64,000 nucleotides of DNA from Clostridia bacterium (GTDB lineage: Bacteria > Bacillota_A > Clostridia > Christensenellales > Aristaeellaceae), in the NCBI GenBank assembly GCA_017518705.1, contig JAFWUC010000053.1, positions 8,883 through 72,882 of the forward strand, read 5' to 3'. Every line of letters begins with the position of its first letter. Positions within the stretch are counted from its first letter, which is position 1. The notes under the pieces were generated by a model, which made no database searches, was not told the DNA's origin, and worked only from the letters and a program-made list of their open reading frames with translations. Position numbers and translations under genes: made by a program. Shown one piece after another: positions 1 to 9,772 of the stretch.

Positions 1-9
1 TTTAGGGAA

Positions 10-60
10 GTGGGAGGAGAGACTGATTCTCTCCGCTTCACCACATTAGATTAAGGAGGA
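10..60 (+). promoter_or_regulatory. rplK mRNA leader hairpin motif
   Basis: The rplK leader can fold. GTGG (10-13) pairs with CCAC (41-44), and inside it GGAGAGA (16-22) pairs with TCTCTCC (28-34). The GGAGG ribosome-binding site follows at 55-59. The blocks GTGGGAGGA, ACCACA and GGAGG recur in the same order before rplA at 510-545. Autogenous control of this operon by L1 is known in other bacteria; that this motif is the L1 target is inference. Confidence 0.45.
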
Positions 61-67
61 AACCCCT

Positions 68-493
68 ATGGCAAAGAAGGTTACCGCGCTTATTAAGCTG
101 CAGGTAAACGCCGGCAAGGCCACACCCGCGCCGCCTATCGGTCCCGCGCTCGGTCAGCATGGCGTAAACATTCCCGGATTCTGCAAGGAATTCAACGACC
201 GCACCGCCAAGCAGGTGGGTCTCATCATCCCGGTAGTCATCACCGTCTATCAGGACAGATCCTTCACCTTCATCTGCAAGACTCCCCCTGCCGCCGTCCT
301 GATCAAGAAGGCCTGCGGCATCGAGACCGCGTCCGGCCGTCCCAATAAGGACAAGGTAGCTCATATCTCCAAGGCCCAGGTCATGGAGATCGCAGAGCTC
401 AAGATGCCCGATCTTAACGCCGCCAGCGTAGAAGCCGCCATGAGCATGGTGGCCGGCACCGCCCGCAGCATGGGCGTCGTCGTCGACGACTGA
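68..493 (+). CDS. rplK: 50S ribosomal protein L11
   Basis: L11 of the large ribosomal subunit. With its 23S rRNA site it forms the GTPase-associated centre that responds to translation factors. The product is 141 residues, the usual length for the family. It opens with the conserved proline-rich N-terminal segment ([14 protein letters not shown], about residues 20-33) and keeps the basic C-terminal RNA-binding half. The ATG is preceded by GGAGGA at 55-60. rplA follows after a 62-bp spacer, as in most bacteria, and the gene upstream of the window is probably nusG or secE-nusG, which cannot be seen here. Nothing is unusual in the coding sequence. Confidence 0.98.
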   Translation: MAKKVTALIKLQVNAGKATPAPPIGPALGQHGVNIPGFCKEFNDRTAKQVGLIIPVVITVYQDRSFTFICKTPPAAVLIKKACGIETASGRPNKDKVAHISKAQVMEIAELKMPDLNAASVEAAMSMVAGTARSMGVVVDD

Positions 494-509
494 GCATAAC
501 ACCACAACC

Positions 510-545
510 GTGGGAGGACACTGAGCCGTTTGTACCACAGGGAGG
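510..545 (+). promoter_or_regulatory. rplK-rplA spacer motif, second copy
   Basis: The spacer repeats the rplK leader blocks: GTGGGAGGA at 510-518, ACCACA at 534-539 and the ribosome-binding site GGAGG at 541-545. GTGG can pair with CCAC, placing the ribosome-binding site just outside the stem. The repeat suggests a common translational control of the two genes; this is inferred from the pattern only. Confidence 0.45.
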
Positions 546-555
546 AATTTGAATC

Positions 556-1242
556 ATGAAAATGGGAAAAAAGTATTCTGACAGCTTCAAGCTCATCGAG
601 CGCGGCAGGCTGTATGACCCCGAAGAGGCTGTGTCTCTCGTAAAGCAGACCTCCAAGGCCAAGTTTGACGAAACCATCGAGATCTCCGTGCGTCTGGGCG
701 TTGACCCCCGCCACGCTGATCAGCAGGTTCGCGGGACCGTCGTGCTGCCCAACGGCACCGGCAAGACCAAGACCGTTCTGGTCATCACCAAGGGCCCCAA
801 GGCTGACGAAGCTCTGGCTGCGGGCGCTGACTTCGTGGGCGCCGAGGACATGATCGCCAAGATCCAGGGCGGCTGGTTCGGTTTCGACGTTTGTATCGCC
901 ACTCCCGACATGATGGGTCTGGTTGGCCGTCTCGGTAAAGTGCTGGGCCCCAAGGGCCTCATGCCCAACCCCAAGACCGGCACCGTCACCCAGGATGTCA
1001 CCAAGGCCGTGCAGGAAACCAAGGCCGGTAAAGTGGAATACCGTTTGGACAAGACCGCTATCATCCACTGCCCCCTGGGCAAGGCTTCCTTCACCGAGGA
1101 ACAGCTGGGCGAGAACCTGAAGACCCTCATGGAGGCCATTCTGAAGGCGAAGCCCGCTGCTGCGAAGGGCACTTACATCAAGTCCGCCGTCATCAGCAGC
1201 ACCATGGGCCCCGGCATCAAGCTGAACAGCCTGAAGTTCTAA
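556..1242 (+). CDS. rplA: 50S ribosomal protein L1
   Basis: L1 forms the mobile stalk at the ribosomal E site and in many bacteria represses translation of its own operon. The product is 228 residues, within the normal range. The signature [15 protein letters not shown] lies at residues 131-145. The start is the ATG at 556, 10 bases after a GGGAGG ribosome-binding site. The gene is followed by a strong intrinsic terminator, so rplJ and rplL, often next in other genomes, are not co-transcribed here and are absent from this side. The next gene runs the opposite way and is unrelated. Confidence 0.98.
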   Translation: MKMGKKYSDSFKLIERGRLYDPEEAVSLVKQTSKAKFDETIEISVRLGVDPRHADQQVRGTVVLPNGTGKTKTVLVITKGPKADEALAAGADFVGAEDMIAKIQGGWFGFDVCIATPDMMGLVGRLGKVLGPKGLMPNPKTGTVTQDVTKAVQETKAGKVEYRLDKTAIIHCPLGKASFTEEQLGENLKTLMEAILKAKPAAAKGTYIKSAVISSTMGPGIKLNSLKF

Positions 1243-1254
1243 ACGGAGCTTATC

Positions 1255-1284
1255 AAAAACCCCTTCCGACCGGAAGGGGTTTTT
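1255..1284. terminator. Bidirectional intrinsic terminator
   Basis: A perfect 13-bp stem (AAAAACCCCTTCC with its complement) closes on a 4-base loop, GACC. It has a T-run on the plus side and, read on the minus strand, a T-run on the other. It can end both rplA and the convergent MATE gene. Confidence 0.92.
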
Positions 1285-1303
1285 ATTATCGTTATGATCG
1301 CTG

Positions 1304-3052
1304 TTACCGTTTTTTGTCGCACAGTATCATCATCAGGTTGTTGAGGTTCATGGAGTAGGTGTACCTCGCTTCGTCCGCCGTGCGCATCGCCAGGCGTATA
1401 CCCATGCTTTCGGAACTTTTCTGATCCGCTATGTGACTTACGGGGTCAAACGCCTTGCAGTCGTCGCGGAAGCGCAGCGTCCAATGATTATCCTTATACT
1501 GCAGACGGATCGAGAAATTGTTTTTCTTATTCGGCGCGAAACCGTGCGTGACGATATTCGTGCCCATCTCCTCCACGCACAGCGCCAGGTTCGCGCTCAG
1601 ACGCTCGTCTCCCCCGTGCGCACGGCAGAATTCGGACGCCGCGCAGGACAGGTCGATCACGTCATTTATATCGCGGATGTCCGCTTCCAGCATATCCTCC
1701 AGCGGCACTCCGAATCCGCTGTCAAGCAGCAGCAAATCCTCCGTACGCAGCGTGACGGCGCGTTTTTTGAGCCACACCCACATGACGATGCCCATCAGCG
1801 TGAGCACTTCACCCACAAGGAAGTAGCACCACACGGCGGAACTGCCGCCCGTCTGCCTGAGCATCAGCGCCGCCGCCACGGGCAGTACGATGCCTTCAAG
1901 CACGGAGATCGTCTCCATGTGCTTAACCCGCCCGGTGCCCTGGTAGCAGCTCTTGAACGCACTGTTTATGCAGTACGGCAGCAGCCCCAGGGAATACATG
2001 CGCAGCGCGAATATCACCGTGTCCTGATATGTCCCCCCTTCGGGGATGAACAGGCTCACCAGCTGCGGTGCGAAGATCAGCAGCGCCGCCGTGACCGCCG
2101 CAGCCATTGTCGCCGCCGCGACGAACAGGGTGTTTAAAAGGACTTTGAGCCCGGTCCTGTCTTCTTCGGTATATAACACGCTGGACAGCGTGAGCGCCAC
2201 GCCGCCCGTGCCCGTGCTTATACAGTTGCTTGCGTTGCCTATGGTGCTCACTACCGTAAACGCCGCGACGAGGGTGTTGCTGCTGTCCATGTCCATAAGT
2301 ATCATGTTCATGACAAACACGAGCAGCACCGAAGCGGCCAGCCAGAACACGGTTGGCGCGCCGCCGATTAGAAATTCCTTGAGCTTGCTGAGCTTTACGC
2401 CGGAAAACGAGAATTTGAATACGCATTTGTGGGAAAGGAAGTAGCTTCCGGCGATGATAACCGCAACATAGTAGCTGAGCGACGACGCAAGTCCCATGCC
2501 GAACATCCCGCCTTTGAACACGAACACGCTGAGCAGATCGAACGTCACGTCCGTAACGGTCATCATAAGCACCGCCACCACCAGCAGACCGCTCTGCCCG
2601 GCAATCTGCAAAAACGGGATCAGTATCAGCGCCAGAACGGTAGCGGGCGCGCCTATGGAGAACCCGGCGATGTAGCCGCCGGTGTCTTTGATCAGCTGCG
2701 CCTCGTTTGCCCCCAGCAGCTTTGCCAAAGGCACATGCAGCGTCACGGCGAAAAGCGCGAACACCGCCGAAAACACCAGCGCTGTCACAACTGCGGTCGA
2801 ATAGCACACGTTGGTCTCCGCCTGCGAACCTTTGCCCAATGACTTTCCGCACGCCACCTGTACGCCCGTAGCCAGTATGGTGCCCACCGCGCCAAGTGCC
2901 AGCAAAAGCGGGTTTGCGAGGCTGTCCGCCGCCAGCGCGGGCACGCCCAGATAGCGACCTATCATCATGTTGTCGATAAGCAGGCACAGTGAGACCGTCA
3001 GCGCAGACAGCACCTGCGCCACCAGCATCCGGCGAACCAGCTTGCCGATCAT
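1304..3052 (-). CDS. MATE transporter fused to RsbW-like ATPase domain
   Basis: Residues 1 to about 445 form a MATE-type polyspecific transporter with twelve hydrophobic segments and the usual internal two-fold repeat, starting from a tight N-terminal amphipathic stretch. The cytosolic C-terminus, about 460-582, is a GHKL histidine-kinase-like ATPase domain of the anti-sigma (RsbW/SpoIIAB) type. It has an N-box (LCVEEMGTNIVTHGF), a G1-like box in which the usual glycine is replaced (DDCKAFDP) and a G2-like SMGIRL. Normal MATE proteins are about 450 residues, so the extra 120-130 residues are a real fusion in one uninterrupted frame. A GGAGG site lies just before the ATG. The transported substrate is unknown. 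The ATPase domain may sense, bind or phosphorylate a partner regulator, but none is encoded next to it. The gene ends at the shared terminator with rplA. Confidence 0.88.
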   Translation of the reverse strand: MIGKLVRRMLVAQVLSALTVSLCLLIDNMMIGRYLGVPALAADSLANPLLLALGAVGTILATGVQVACGKSLGKGSQAETNVCYSTAVVTALVFSAVFALFAVTLHVPLAKLLGANEAQLIKDTGGYIAGFSIGAPATVLALILIPFLQIAGQSGLLVVAVLMMTVTDVTFDLLSVFVFKGGMFGMGLASSLSYYVAVIIAGSYFLSHKCVFKFSFSGVKLSKLKEFLIGGAPTVFWLAASVLLVFVMNMILMDMDSSNTLVAAFTVVSTIGNASNCISTGTGGVALTLSSVLYTEEDRTGLKVLLNTLFVAAATMAAAVTAALLIFAPQLVSLFIPEGGTYQDTVIFALRMYSLGLLPYCINSAFKSCYQGTGRVKHMETISVLEGIVLPVAAALMLRQTGGSSAVWCYFLVGEVLTLMGIVMWVWLKKRAVTLRTEDLLLLDSGFGVPLEDMLEADIRDINDVIDLSCAASEFCRAHGGDERLSANLALCVEEMGTNIVTHGFAPNKKNNFSIRLQYKDNHWTLRFRDDCKAFDPVSHIADQKSSESMGIRLAMRTADEARYTYSMNLNNLMMILCDKKR

Positions 3053-3122
3053 ATGTTTTCCTCCATAAACCGAGTGTCCGAGTCAGATAAGGCAGTTCGT
3101 TATATGAGATATGCCCTGCCGC

Positions 3123-4610
3123 TTAATCGTCCGTCCAGCGTTCAGCTTTGCTGACGGCCTTTTTCCATTTGGCTTTGAGTTTCGCCCGTGTTTCTTCGGA
3201 CAGCGAAGGCGTGAACACGCTTTCGCTCTGCCAGATAGTCTTGAGCTTTTCATCGTTCCACAGGCCCGCCGCCCGTCCCGCCAGCATGGCCGCGCCCAGC
3301 GCCGTAGTCTCGGTTATCCTGGGCCTCACGACGTCGATGCCCAGCATATCCGCCTGGAACTGCATGAGGAAGTTGTTGGCTGTGGCGCCGCCGTCCGCCC
3401 TGAGCACGCTCAGCGGGTGGCCGGAATCCTCCGTCATGGCTTCCAGCACGTCCATGGACTGGTATGCGATGCTTTCCAGCGCGGCTCTGGCTATGTGCGC
3501 CCTGCCCGTACCGCGGGTCAGGCCCACCAGCGTGCCCCGGGCGTACATGTCCCAGTACGGCGCTCCCAGCCCCGCAAAGGCAGGCACCAGATAAACGCCC
3601 CCGTTGTCGGGAATGGAACGTGCCAGACCTTCCGTCTCGCCTGCGCTGCTTATTATCTTAAGTTCGTCGCGCAGCCACTGTATAGCCGCGCCTGCCACGA
3701 ACACGCTGCCTTCCAGCGCATAGGTTGGCCTGCCGTCCACTCGCCACGCCATGGTACTCACAAGGCCGTAACGGCTGGGCACGATCTCGCTGCCCGTGTT
3801 CATAAGCAGGAAGCAGCCCGTGCCGTAGGTGTTCTTTGCCATGCCTTTTTCAAAACATGCCTGCCCGAACAGCGCCGCGTGCTGGTCTCCCGCCATGGCG
3901 CAGATGGGTATCTCTTTTCCCAGTATGCTTTTGTCCGTTACGCCTACCGTCTGGGAAGAATCCACCACCTGCGGCAGCACGTTTGCTGGAATGCCCAGCA
4001 TTTTCAGCATGCCTTCGTCCCAGGTCTGGGTTTTGAGGTTGAACAGCATCGTGCGTGAGGCATTGGTGGCGTCGGTCACGTGCGCTTTGCCTTTCGTGAG
4101 CCGCCACACCAGGTAGCTGTCCACGGTGCCGAAGCACACTTCTCCCCTGTCCACCTTTTCCCGCAGTCCCCCAACGTTGTCCAGCAGCCATTTCAGCTTG
4201 CTGCCGGAGAAATACGCGTCCGGCACCAGACCCGTCACGCGCCTTATCTCTCCCTCATATCCGTCCTGCTTGAGCTGTTCGATTATGGGCGACGTACGGC
4301 GGCACTGCCAGACTATGGCGTTGTGGAAGCACTTGCCGGAAGCTCTGTCCCACACCAGTGTAGTCTCCCGCTGGTTGGTGATGCCTATGGCGACTATGTC
4401 GTTCACATCGATATCCGCTTTTTCCACCGCGGTCTTAAGCGCGTTTATCTGGCTGGACCAGATATCCTCCGGGTCATGCTCCACCCAGCCGGGCCGGGGA
4501 TATATCTGCTTGAACTCGTTGGCGTGGCTGGCCACCTGCGCCCCGGTCTCGTCAAACACGATTGCCCGGGAACTGGTAGTGCCCTGATCCAGTGCGATCA
4601 CGTATTTCAC
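3123..4610 (-). CDS. glpK: Glycerol kinase
   Basis: Phosphorylates glycerol to sn-glycerol 3-phosphate with ATP in the cytoplasm. The 495-residue product is a full-length FGGY-family kinase. It has the N-terminal phosphate-binding motif DQGTTSSRA (residues 8-16), the conserved [10 protein letters not shown] segment near the middle and the C-terminal DGGA...N ATP-site region. The start codon is GTG at 4608-4610, overlapping the TGA stop of rsmG (GTGA), so translation is probably coupled to rsmG. No glycerol facilitator (glpF) or glycerol-3-phosphate dehydrogenase lies nearby. Linkage to the tRNA/rRNA modification genes mnmG and rsmG is unusual for glpK. Confidence 0.96.
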   Translation of the reverse strand: MKYVIALDQGTTSSRAIVFDETGAQVASHANEFKQIYPRPGWVEHDPEDIWSSQINALKTAVEKADIDVNDIVAIGITNQRETTLVWDRASGKCFHNAIVWQCRRTSPIIEQLKQDGYEGEIRRVTGLVPDAYFSGSKLKWLLDNVGGLREKVDRGEVCFGTVDSYLVWRLTKGKAHVTDATNASRTMLFNLKTQTWDEGMLKMLGIPANVLPQVVDSSQTVGVTDKSILGKEIPICAMAGDQHAALFGQACFEKGMAKNTYGTGCFLLMNTGSEIVPSRYGLVSTMAWRVDGRPTYALEGSVFVAGAAIQWLRDELKIISSAGETEGLARSIPDNGGVYLVPAFAGLGAPYWDMYARGTLVGLTRGTGRAHIARAALESIAYQSMDVLEAMTEDSGHPLSVLRADGGATANNFLMQFQADMLGIDVVRPRITETTALGAAMLAGRAAGLWNDEKLKTIWQSESVFTPSLSEETRAKLKAKWKKAVSKAERWTDD

Positions 4611-5326
4611 TGTTTTACCCCCTTCAGCGGCCGTTTCTCGGCCATTCCCGCACGCCTCGGATACTTGTCCGGCGTGGCTTTGGTCTTGATTATCTCGACT
4701 ATCCTGTGGTTCCAGTCCCGTCCCGGCACCGGCGCGTCATGGATAGATGCGATCTCACCGCCAAGTTCGCTAAGCGCGAACCCGGCTTCCTTCGCCTCTT
4801 CTTCCGCCGTCGGACCTTTGAGCGCCAGCATCCTGCCCCCGGTCTTTACCAGCGGCAGCAGCCATTCGCACAGTATGTTGAGCGGCGCTACCGCCCGCGC
4901 GACCGCCGCGTCAAAGCCTTCCCGGTATAAGGCGTTCCTGCCCGCGTCCTCGCTGCGCATATGCAGCGCTTCGGCGTTGAGCTCAAGTGCACCAACCACC
5001 TCTGCCAGAAACTCCACCCGCTTGTTCAGACTGTCCATAAGCGTAAAGCGCGTCTGGGGCAGCATAACGCTCAGCGGCACGCCCGGAAGCCCTGCTCCGC
5101 TGCCCACGTCAATCACGCTTGCGCAGTCTTTAAGATACTTTACGGCGGTAAGGCTGTCAAGGTAATTCCTGTCCGCAGCTTCCGCAAAGTCATCTCCCAC
5201 GCGGGTCAGGTTCATTTTCCCGTTGGCACTGATGATCAGTTCATGGTAGCCGATCAGTTTGTCCGCCTGTGCCGGGCTCATGTCCAGGCCCATTTTCGCG
5301 GCCTGTGAAAGCAGGTATTCCCTCAT
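4607..5326 (-). CDS. rsmG: 16S rRNA (guanine527-N7)-methyltransferase
   Basis: RsmG (GidB) methylates N7 of G527 in the 530 loop of 16S rRNA using S-adenosylmethionine. The product is 239 residues, typical for the family. The conserved N-terminal NLTRV stands at 39-43 and the SAM-binding glycine loop [12 protein letters not shown] at about 71-82. It overlaps mnmG upstream by ATGA and glpK downstream by GTGA, giving a tightly coupled three-gene unit. In many Bacillota rsmG sits beside mnmG near oriC, but dnaA, parA/parB and mnmE are not in this window. Confidence 0.97.
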   Translation of the reverse strand: MREYLLSQAAKMGLDMSPAQADKLIGYHELIISANGKMNLTRVGDDFAEAADRNYLDSLTAVKYLKDCASVIDVGSGAGLPGVPLSVMLPQTRFTLMDSLNKRVEFLAEVVGALELNAEALHMRSEDAGRNALYREGFDAAVARAVAPLNILCEWLLPLVKTGGRMLALKGPTAEEEAKEAGFALSELGGEIASIHDAPVPGRDWNHRIVEIIKTKATPDKYPRRAGMAEKRPLKGVKQ

Positions 5327-7203
5327 TCGGTCTTGCCCTCCCGCCTGAGTTTTTCCAGCAGTATCATAAGCACGCTTATGTCTCCCGGCGACACGCCCGG
5401 CACGCGGCTGGCCTGACCCAGGGACAAAGGGCGCGCTTTGTCCAGTTTCTGCCTCGCTTCCAGACGCAGATTGTCCAGCGAAAGGTAATCCAGGTCTTTG
5501 GGAAGCAGCATCTGCTCCTCCCGGGCGAATTTCCTGACTTCCGCCTCCTGGCGGCGCAGGTAACCTTCGTATTTCAGCTCAATCTCGGTGAGTTCCCTGG
5601 CCTCAAAGCTGATCGCGGGCAGCTGCGGGTCTATCTCCCCCAGCATTTTATACGACACTCCGGGCCGTTTGATCAGGTCGCTCAGCCGCGCCGAAGACGT
5701 CATTTCCGTTTCGCCGGCCTCGGTCAGCAGTTTGTTCAGTTTCTCGGATGCCGGAATAAAATGCGCTTCCAGATACTTCCTGGCGGTGTTTTTCTCCTCC
5801 AGCTTACGTTCCATACGCCTTATCCTGTTCTCGCCCGCAAGACCCTTGGCGTAGCTCAGCTCCGTAAGGCGCTGATCCGCGTTGTCCTGCCTGAGCAGCA
5901 GGCGGTATTCCGCCCGGGAAGTCATCATGCGGTAGGGTTCGTCGGTGCCCTTTGTGGTCAGGTCGTCCACCATAACGCCGATATAGCTTTGGCTCCGGTC
6001 CAGGATCAGGGGTGCTTCCTCCTTAAGGTACAGCGCGGCGTTCATGCCCGCGTAAATGCCCTGGGCCGCAGCCTCCTCGTAGCCGCTGGTGCCGTTTATC
6101 TGGCCCGCCAGATACAGCCCCTGTAAATGCTTCGCGCCCAGCGCGGAAGAAAGCGAAAGCGGATCTATGCAGTCGTACTCGATGGCGTACGCCGGACGCA
6201 TCACCTTGGCATGCTCAAGCCCCGGAACAGTAGCGTACACCCTCCGCTGCACTTCCTCGGGAAGGGAAGACGACATGCCCTGCACGTACCACTCCACGGT
6301 GTTCAGCCCTTCCGGCTCCATGAATATGGGGTGGCGCTCTTTGTCCCTGAATTTGACTATCTTATCCTCTATCGAGGGGCAGTAGCGCGCGCCCGTGCCC
6401 TTTATCTGCCCGGAATACATGGGCGACAGGTGGATGTTGTCAAGGATGATCTGATGGGTCTGCTGATTCGTATAGGTCAGGTAGCACTTTGCCCGGTTGA
6501 CCAGCGGACCCGCGTCCGTCAGGAAAGAGAACGGCACGATTGGATCGTCGCCCTCCTGGGGTTCCATTTTCGAGAAATCTATCGTGCGGCCGTCGAGCCT
6601 TGCGGGAGTGCCCGTTTTGAAGCGGCGGATGGTGAATCCCAGGCCCATAAGCGAGGACGTCAGCTTTGCGGCGGCCACAAGTCCCTGGGGCCCGCCTTCC
6701 CATGAATGCTGCCCTATAATGATACGGCTTTTAAGGTACACGCCCGTGCACACCACCACGGCGCGGCAGCCGATCTCCATGCCCGTGGCGGTAGTCACTC
6801 CGCAGACCCTGCCGTTATTGGTAAGGATCTCGGCGGCTTCTCCCTGCCTTAAGTCGAGCCTCTCCTGCCCGAGCACCGCGTCCAGCATGCGCTTTTTGTA
6901 GGCGGCCTTGTCCGCCTGTGCCCTCAAGCTGTACACCGCAGGGCCTTTCCCGGTGTTGAGCATGCGGCTCTGTATGAACGTGTCGTCCGCCGCGAGGCCC
7001 ATCTCGCCCCCCAGCGCGTCCACTTCCCTTACCAGGTGGCCTTTGCCCGTGCCCCCTATTGACGGGTTGCAGGGCATCATGGCCACGGAATCGATATTCA
7101 GCGTCAAAAGCAGGGTCTTCTGCCCCATGCGCGCCAGCGCCAGAGCCGCCTCGCAGCCCGCGTGCCCCGCGCCTATGACCACAGCGTCAAAGTATTCTGC
7201 CAT
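5323..7203 (-). CDS. mnmG: tRNA uridine-5-carboxymethylaminomethyl enzyme MnmG
   Basis: MnmG (GidA), with MnmE, installs the carboxymethylaminomethyl group at wobble U34 of certain tRNAs, using FAD, NADH and methylene-tetrahydrofolate. The product from the chosen start is 626 residues, the usual size. The FAD dinucleotide-binding motif [10 protein letters not shown] lies at residues 11-20. The frame is open to 7236, but the ATG at 7201-7203 is preferred because AAGGAG lies 8 bases upstream and the family begins just before the GAGHAG motif; the extension also overlaps the -10 region. mnmE is not adjacent. It overlaps rsmG by four bases. Confidence 0.97.
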   Translation of the reverse strand: MAEYFDAVVIGAGHAGCEAALALARMGQKTLLLTLNIDSVAMMPCNPSIGGTGKGHLVREVDALGGEMGLAADDTFIQSRMLNTGKGPAVYSLRAQADKAAYKKRMLDAVLGQERLDLRQGEAAEILTNNGRVCGVTTATGMEIGCRAVVVCTGVYLKSRIIIGQHSWEGGPQGLVAAAKLTSSLMGLGFTIRRFKTGTPARLDGRTIDFSKMEPQEGDDPIVPFSFLTDAGPLVNRAKCYLTYTNQQTHQIILDNIHLSPMYSGQIKGTGARYCPSIEDKIVKFRDKERHPIFMEPEGLNTVEWYVQGMSSSLPEEVQRRVYATVPGLEHAKVMRPAYAIEYDCIDPLSLSSALGAKHLQGLYLAGQINGTSGYEEAAAQGIYAGMNAALYLKEEAPLILDRSQSYIGVMVDDLTTKGTDEPYRMMTSRAEYRLLLRQDNADQRLTELSYAKGLAGENRIRRMERKLEEKNTARKYLEAHFIPASEKLNKLLTEAGETEMTSSARLSDLIKRPGVSYKMLGEIDPQLPAISFEARELTEIELKYEGYLRRQEAEVRKFAREEQMLLPKDLDYLSLDNLRLEARQKLDKARPLSLGQASRVPGVSPGDISVLMILLEKLRREGKTE

Positions 7204-7224
7204 AAAACTCTCCTTAGTATAATA

Positions 7225-7230
7225 ATTATA
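7225..7230 (-). promoter_or_regulatory. Probable -10 element of mnmG operon
   Basis: TATAAT on the minus strand, 21 bases before the mnmG ATG. At 17-bp spacing the -35 region is only a T-rich run, so the assignment rests on the -10 element and its position. Confidence 0.4.
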
Positions 7231-7271
7231 CACCATTTCCCCGGCAAAAAAAAGAGGGATTTAGGCGGGTA

Positions 7272-7300
7272 TTGAGTTTTGATGCGGCTTATGTTACAAT
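7272..7300 (+). promoter_or_regulatory. Promoter of GPH symporter operon
   Basis: TTGAGT at 7272-7277, a 17-bp spacer and TACAAT at 7295-7300, followed by an AAAGGATGA ribosome-binding site before the ATG at 7334. Confidence 0.7.
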
Positions 7301-7333
7301 ATAGGTTAATAATATTTGAAAGGATGATCCCTC

Positions 7334-8698
7334 ATGGCTCAGCCCAAGAAACTTACCCGCGGCAAGGTCTGGTGTTTCGCCATCGGCCAGTTCGGCTGGT
7401 CGCTGTTAAGCGCCTTGATCAGCAACTACCTTGTAAACTTCTATGTGCCCGACAAATCCACCGGTCTCGCCGAAAACCCGTTTTTCGAGACCGGTCCCGC
7501 GATTTTCGGTCTTATAAGCATACTGGCGCTGATCACCGGCTTCGGGCGCGTGTTCGACGCGGTGACCGACCCCTGGATCGCTTCCCTGTCCGACCGCAGC
7601 AAGAATCCCAAGGGCCGCCGCATCCCCTTCATGAAAGCTGCCGCCATTCCCTTCGGCATCTTCACCATACTCACTTTCTGGTCCCCCGTGTCCGGCAGCA
7701 GCTGGATCAACGCGGTGTTCCTGTTCGTGATGCTCACCGGCTTCTATCTGTTCATGACCATGTACTGCACGCCTTTTAACGCGCTGATACCCGAACTGGG
7801 CACCGACCAGAAGACCCGCATGAGCATTTCCACCACCATTTCCTTCACCTTCATCGCCGGCATGGCCATCGCGTACACCGCGCCCATACTCTGGGGCTTT
7901 ATGGAAGGCGCGGGCGTGGATCACTATACCGCCGTCAGGATCATCTTCTGCGTGCTGAGCGTGATCGGCGTCGCCTGCCTGTTCGTGCCCGTATTCACCA
8001 TCAATGAAAAAGAATACGTGACCGCGCAGCCCGCCCAGTCGACCGCCTTCAAGAGCCTTAAGGCCACCTTCCGCAACAAGGACTTCCGTATCTTCGTGGC
8101 CAGCGATATAATCTACTTCCTGGGCATCACCATGTTCCAGACCGCTATGCTCTACTTTGTGACCGGCCTGCTCAAGCTGGACGACGGCATGAGCACCCTG
8201 TTCTTCGTGCTTATGACCGCACTGAGCGTGCTGTTCTACCCCTTGGTAAGCAAGCTGACCCCCAGATTCGGCAAGCGCAAGCTCATCCTCGTGGCCTTCT
8301 GCATATTCGTGGTCGCTTTCGCATACACCGCCTGCATGGGACTTATGAGCATCGACCCGGTCATCCAGGGCATCATCCTGTGCGTACTGGCGGCTCCCGC
8401 GATGGCCATATTCGGCATACTGCCCCAGGCTGTGGTGGCTGATATCGCCGAGTGCGACGCGCTGGACACCGGCGAGGAGCGCGCGGGCATGTTCTACGCC
8501 GCCCGTACCTTCGCCATGAAGATGGGCCAGGCGCTGGCGCTGATAATAGTGTCCAGCATCGTGGGCTTCAAGTGGGAAAACGGCTTCGGCTACCGTCTGA
8601 TCGCCATCATCTCCGGCGCTGTGTGCCTTGTCGGCGGAGCCATCTTCCTTAAATACAACGAGAGCAAGGTCTACGCCAGGATCATAGGAAACAAATAA
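7334..8698 (+). CDS. GPH-family sugar:cation symporter
   Basis: A 454-residue membrane protein with about twelve transmembrane segments, of the glycoside-pentoside-hexuronide (MelB-like) branch of the major facilitator superfamily. The cytoplasmic loop SDRSKNPKGRRIPFM (about residues 92-106) matches the branch motif between helices 2 and 3. Family members import sugars or glycosides with Na+ or H+. The substrate here cannot be read from sequence, but the downstream hexuronate isomerase (uxaC) makes a hexuronide plausible. The stop overlaps the next start (TAATG), so it forms one operon with the alpha/beta hydrolase. Confidence 0.88.
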   Translation: MAQPKKLTRGKVWCFAIGQFGWSLLSALISNYLVNFYVPDKSTGLAENPFFETGPAIFGLISILALITGFGRVFDAVTDPWIASLSDRSKNPKGRRIPFMKAAAIPFGIFTILTFWSPVSGSSWINAVFLFVMLTGFYLFMTMYCTPFNALIPELGTDQKTRMSISTTISFTFIAGMAIAYTAPILWGFMEGAGVDHYTAVRIIFCVLSVIGVACLFVPVFTINEKEYVTAQPAQSTAFKSLKATFRNKDFRIFVASDIIYFLGITMFQTAMLYFVTGLLKLDDGMSTLFFVLMTALSVLFYPLVSKLTPRFGKRKLILVAFCIFVVAFAYTACMGLMSIDPVIQGIILCVLAAPAMAIFGILPQAVVADIAECDALDTGEERAGMFYAARTFAMKMGQALALIIVSSIVGFKWENGFGYRLIAIISGAVCLVGGAIFLKYNESKVYARIIGNK

Positions 8699-9693
8699 TG
8701 TATACCATAAATCCCGACTATCTGCTTTCGGAAGAGGATTTCGCCTCCGGCATGAGCGAGGCCGTGCTCCCCTACCTGGCCAAAAGGGAAACCCGCCTGA
8801 CCGTTTCCGCGAAAGACGGCGCTCAGATTAACGTACACCGTTACGACGCGGACGCGCCGAAAGGCACCTGCGTCGTGCTGCACGGCTTTACGGAAGCGGC
8901 GAACAAGTTCTCCGAGATCATCTATTCCCTGCTTAACAACGGTTTCTCAGTGCTCGCCTACGACCAGCGCGGGCACGGTGAAAGCTACAGGGATCCGGCT
9001 GTGAGCGACATGTCCCTGACCCACGTCCGCCGCTTTGCGGACTATGTGGACGACCTGGACGCCGTAGTTAATAAGTGCCTGAAAATCATGCTCGCGCCGT
9101 ACTGCGTGTTCGCCCACTCCATGGGCAGCGCTGTGGCCTGCCTGTACGCGGAAAAACGCCCCGAGGTGTTCCGCGCCCTCGCGCTGTGCGCGCCCATGAT
9201 CGCTCCGCGCACGGGAGGCCTGCCCGTGTGGATGCTCCGCTTTATGGGCGCTGCGGCCTGCATGATCGGCAAATCCAGACGGCGCATATTCATCTCCAAG
9301 CCCTATTCCGGACACGAGAACTTCGAGACCAGCTGCTGCACCAGCCGCGCCCGCTTCGACTGGTGGGACGACAGGAAATACACCTGTCCCCGCTTCTCCA
9401 ACAACGGCCCCACCTACTCCTGGATGCGCGAAGCCATGGGAGTGACCGGAAAGCTGCTTAAAAATGGCATGCCTGAAAAGATCGCCTGCCCCGTCGGCAT
9501 CTGGCAGGCGGAAAACGACTGGGAAGTCAAGCCCCTGCCGCAGGAACAGTTCATTTCCCGCGTAAAACACGGAAAACTGGTGATAGTTGCCGGCGCAAGG
9601 CACGAGATCTACCGCAGCGCCGACGAAACGCTGTATCCGTGGTGGCACGAGGTGCTGGGGTTCCTTAACGGCGCATTGGCGCGAAACGGCTGA
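8698..9693 (+). CDS. Alpha/beta hydrolase, monoacylglycerol-lipase-like
   Basis: A serine hydrolase of 331 residues without a signal peptide, so probably cytoplasmic. It has the oxyanion-hole LHGFTE (61-66), the strand YDQRGHGES and a nucleophile elbow AHSMGS with Ser141. A candidate acid is in ENDWEVKP and a candidate histidine in GARHEIY near the C-terminus. The pattern matches the lysophospholipase/monoacylglycerol lipase (Hydrolase_4) group. It starts inside the symporter stop codon and ends before a terminator. Being co-expressed with a sugar symporter, it could remove acyl groups from imported esterified sugars, but this is only inference. Confidence 0.82.
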   Translation: MYTINPDYLLSEEDFASGMSEAVLPYLAKRETRLTVSAKDGAQINVHRYDADAPKGTCVVLHGFTEAANKFSEIIYSLLNNGFSVLAYDQRGHGESYRDPAVSDMSLTHVRRFADYVDDLDAVVNKCLKIMLAPYCVFAHSMGSAVACLYAEKRPEVFRALALCAPMIAPRTGGLPVWMLRFMGAAACMIGKSRRRIFISKPYSGHENFETSCCTSRARFDWWDDRKYTCPRFSNNGPTYSWMREAMGVTGKLLKNGMPEKIACPVGIWQAENDWEVKPLPQEQFISRVKHGKLVIVAGARHEIYRSADETLYPWWHEVLGFLNGALARNG

Positions 9694-9709
9694 CAGCAGA
9701 TCTTTAACT

Positions 9710-9753
9710 AAACGGGCAAACCGTCCTCCGACCGGGCGGCCTGCCCGTTTTTT
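9710..9753 (+). terminator. Intrinsic terminator after hydrolase gene
   Basis: AAACGGGCA (9710-9718) pairs with TGCCCGTTT (9742-9750), with further GC pairing inside (CCGTC/ACCGGG region), followed by a T-run. Confidence 0.8.
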
Positions 9754-9772
9754 ATGCCCTTTCTTCTCCCGC

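Noticed and set aside
4080..5165. 361-codon plus-strand frame across glpK and rsmG
   Set aside because: Antisense to two well-recognised genes with overlapping starts and stops; no domain seen.
7204..7236. Eleven-codon extension of mnmG
   Set aside because: It contains the ribosome-binding site and -10 element used by the ATG at 7203.
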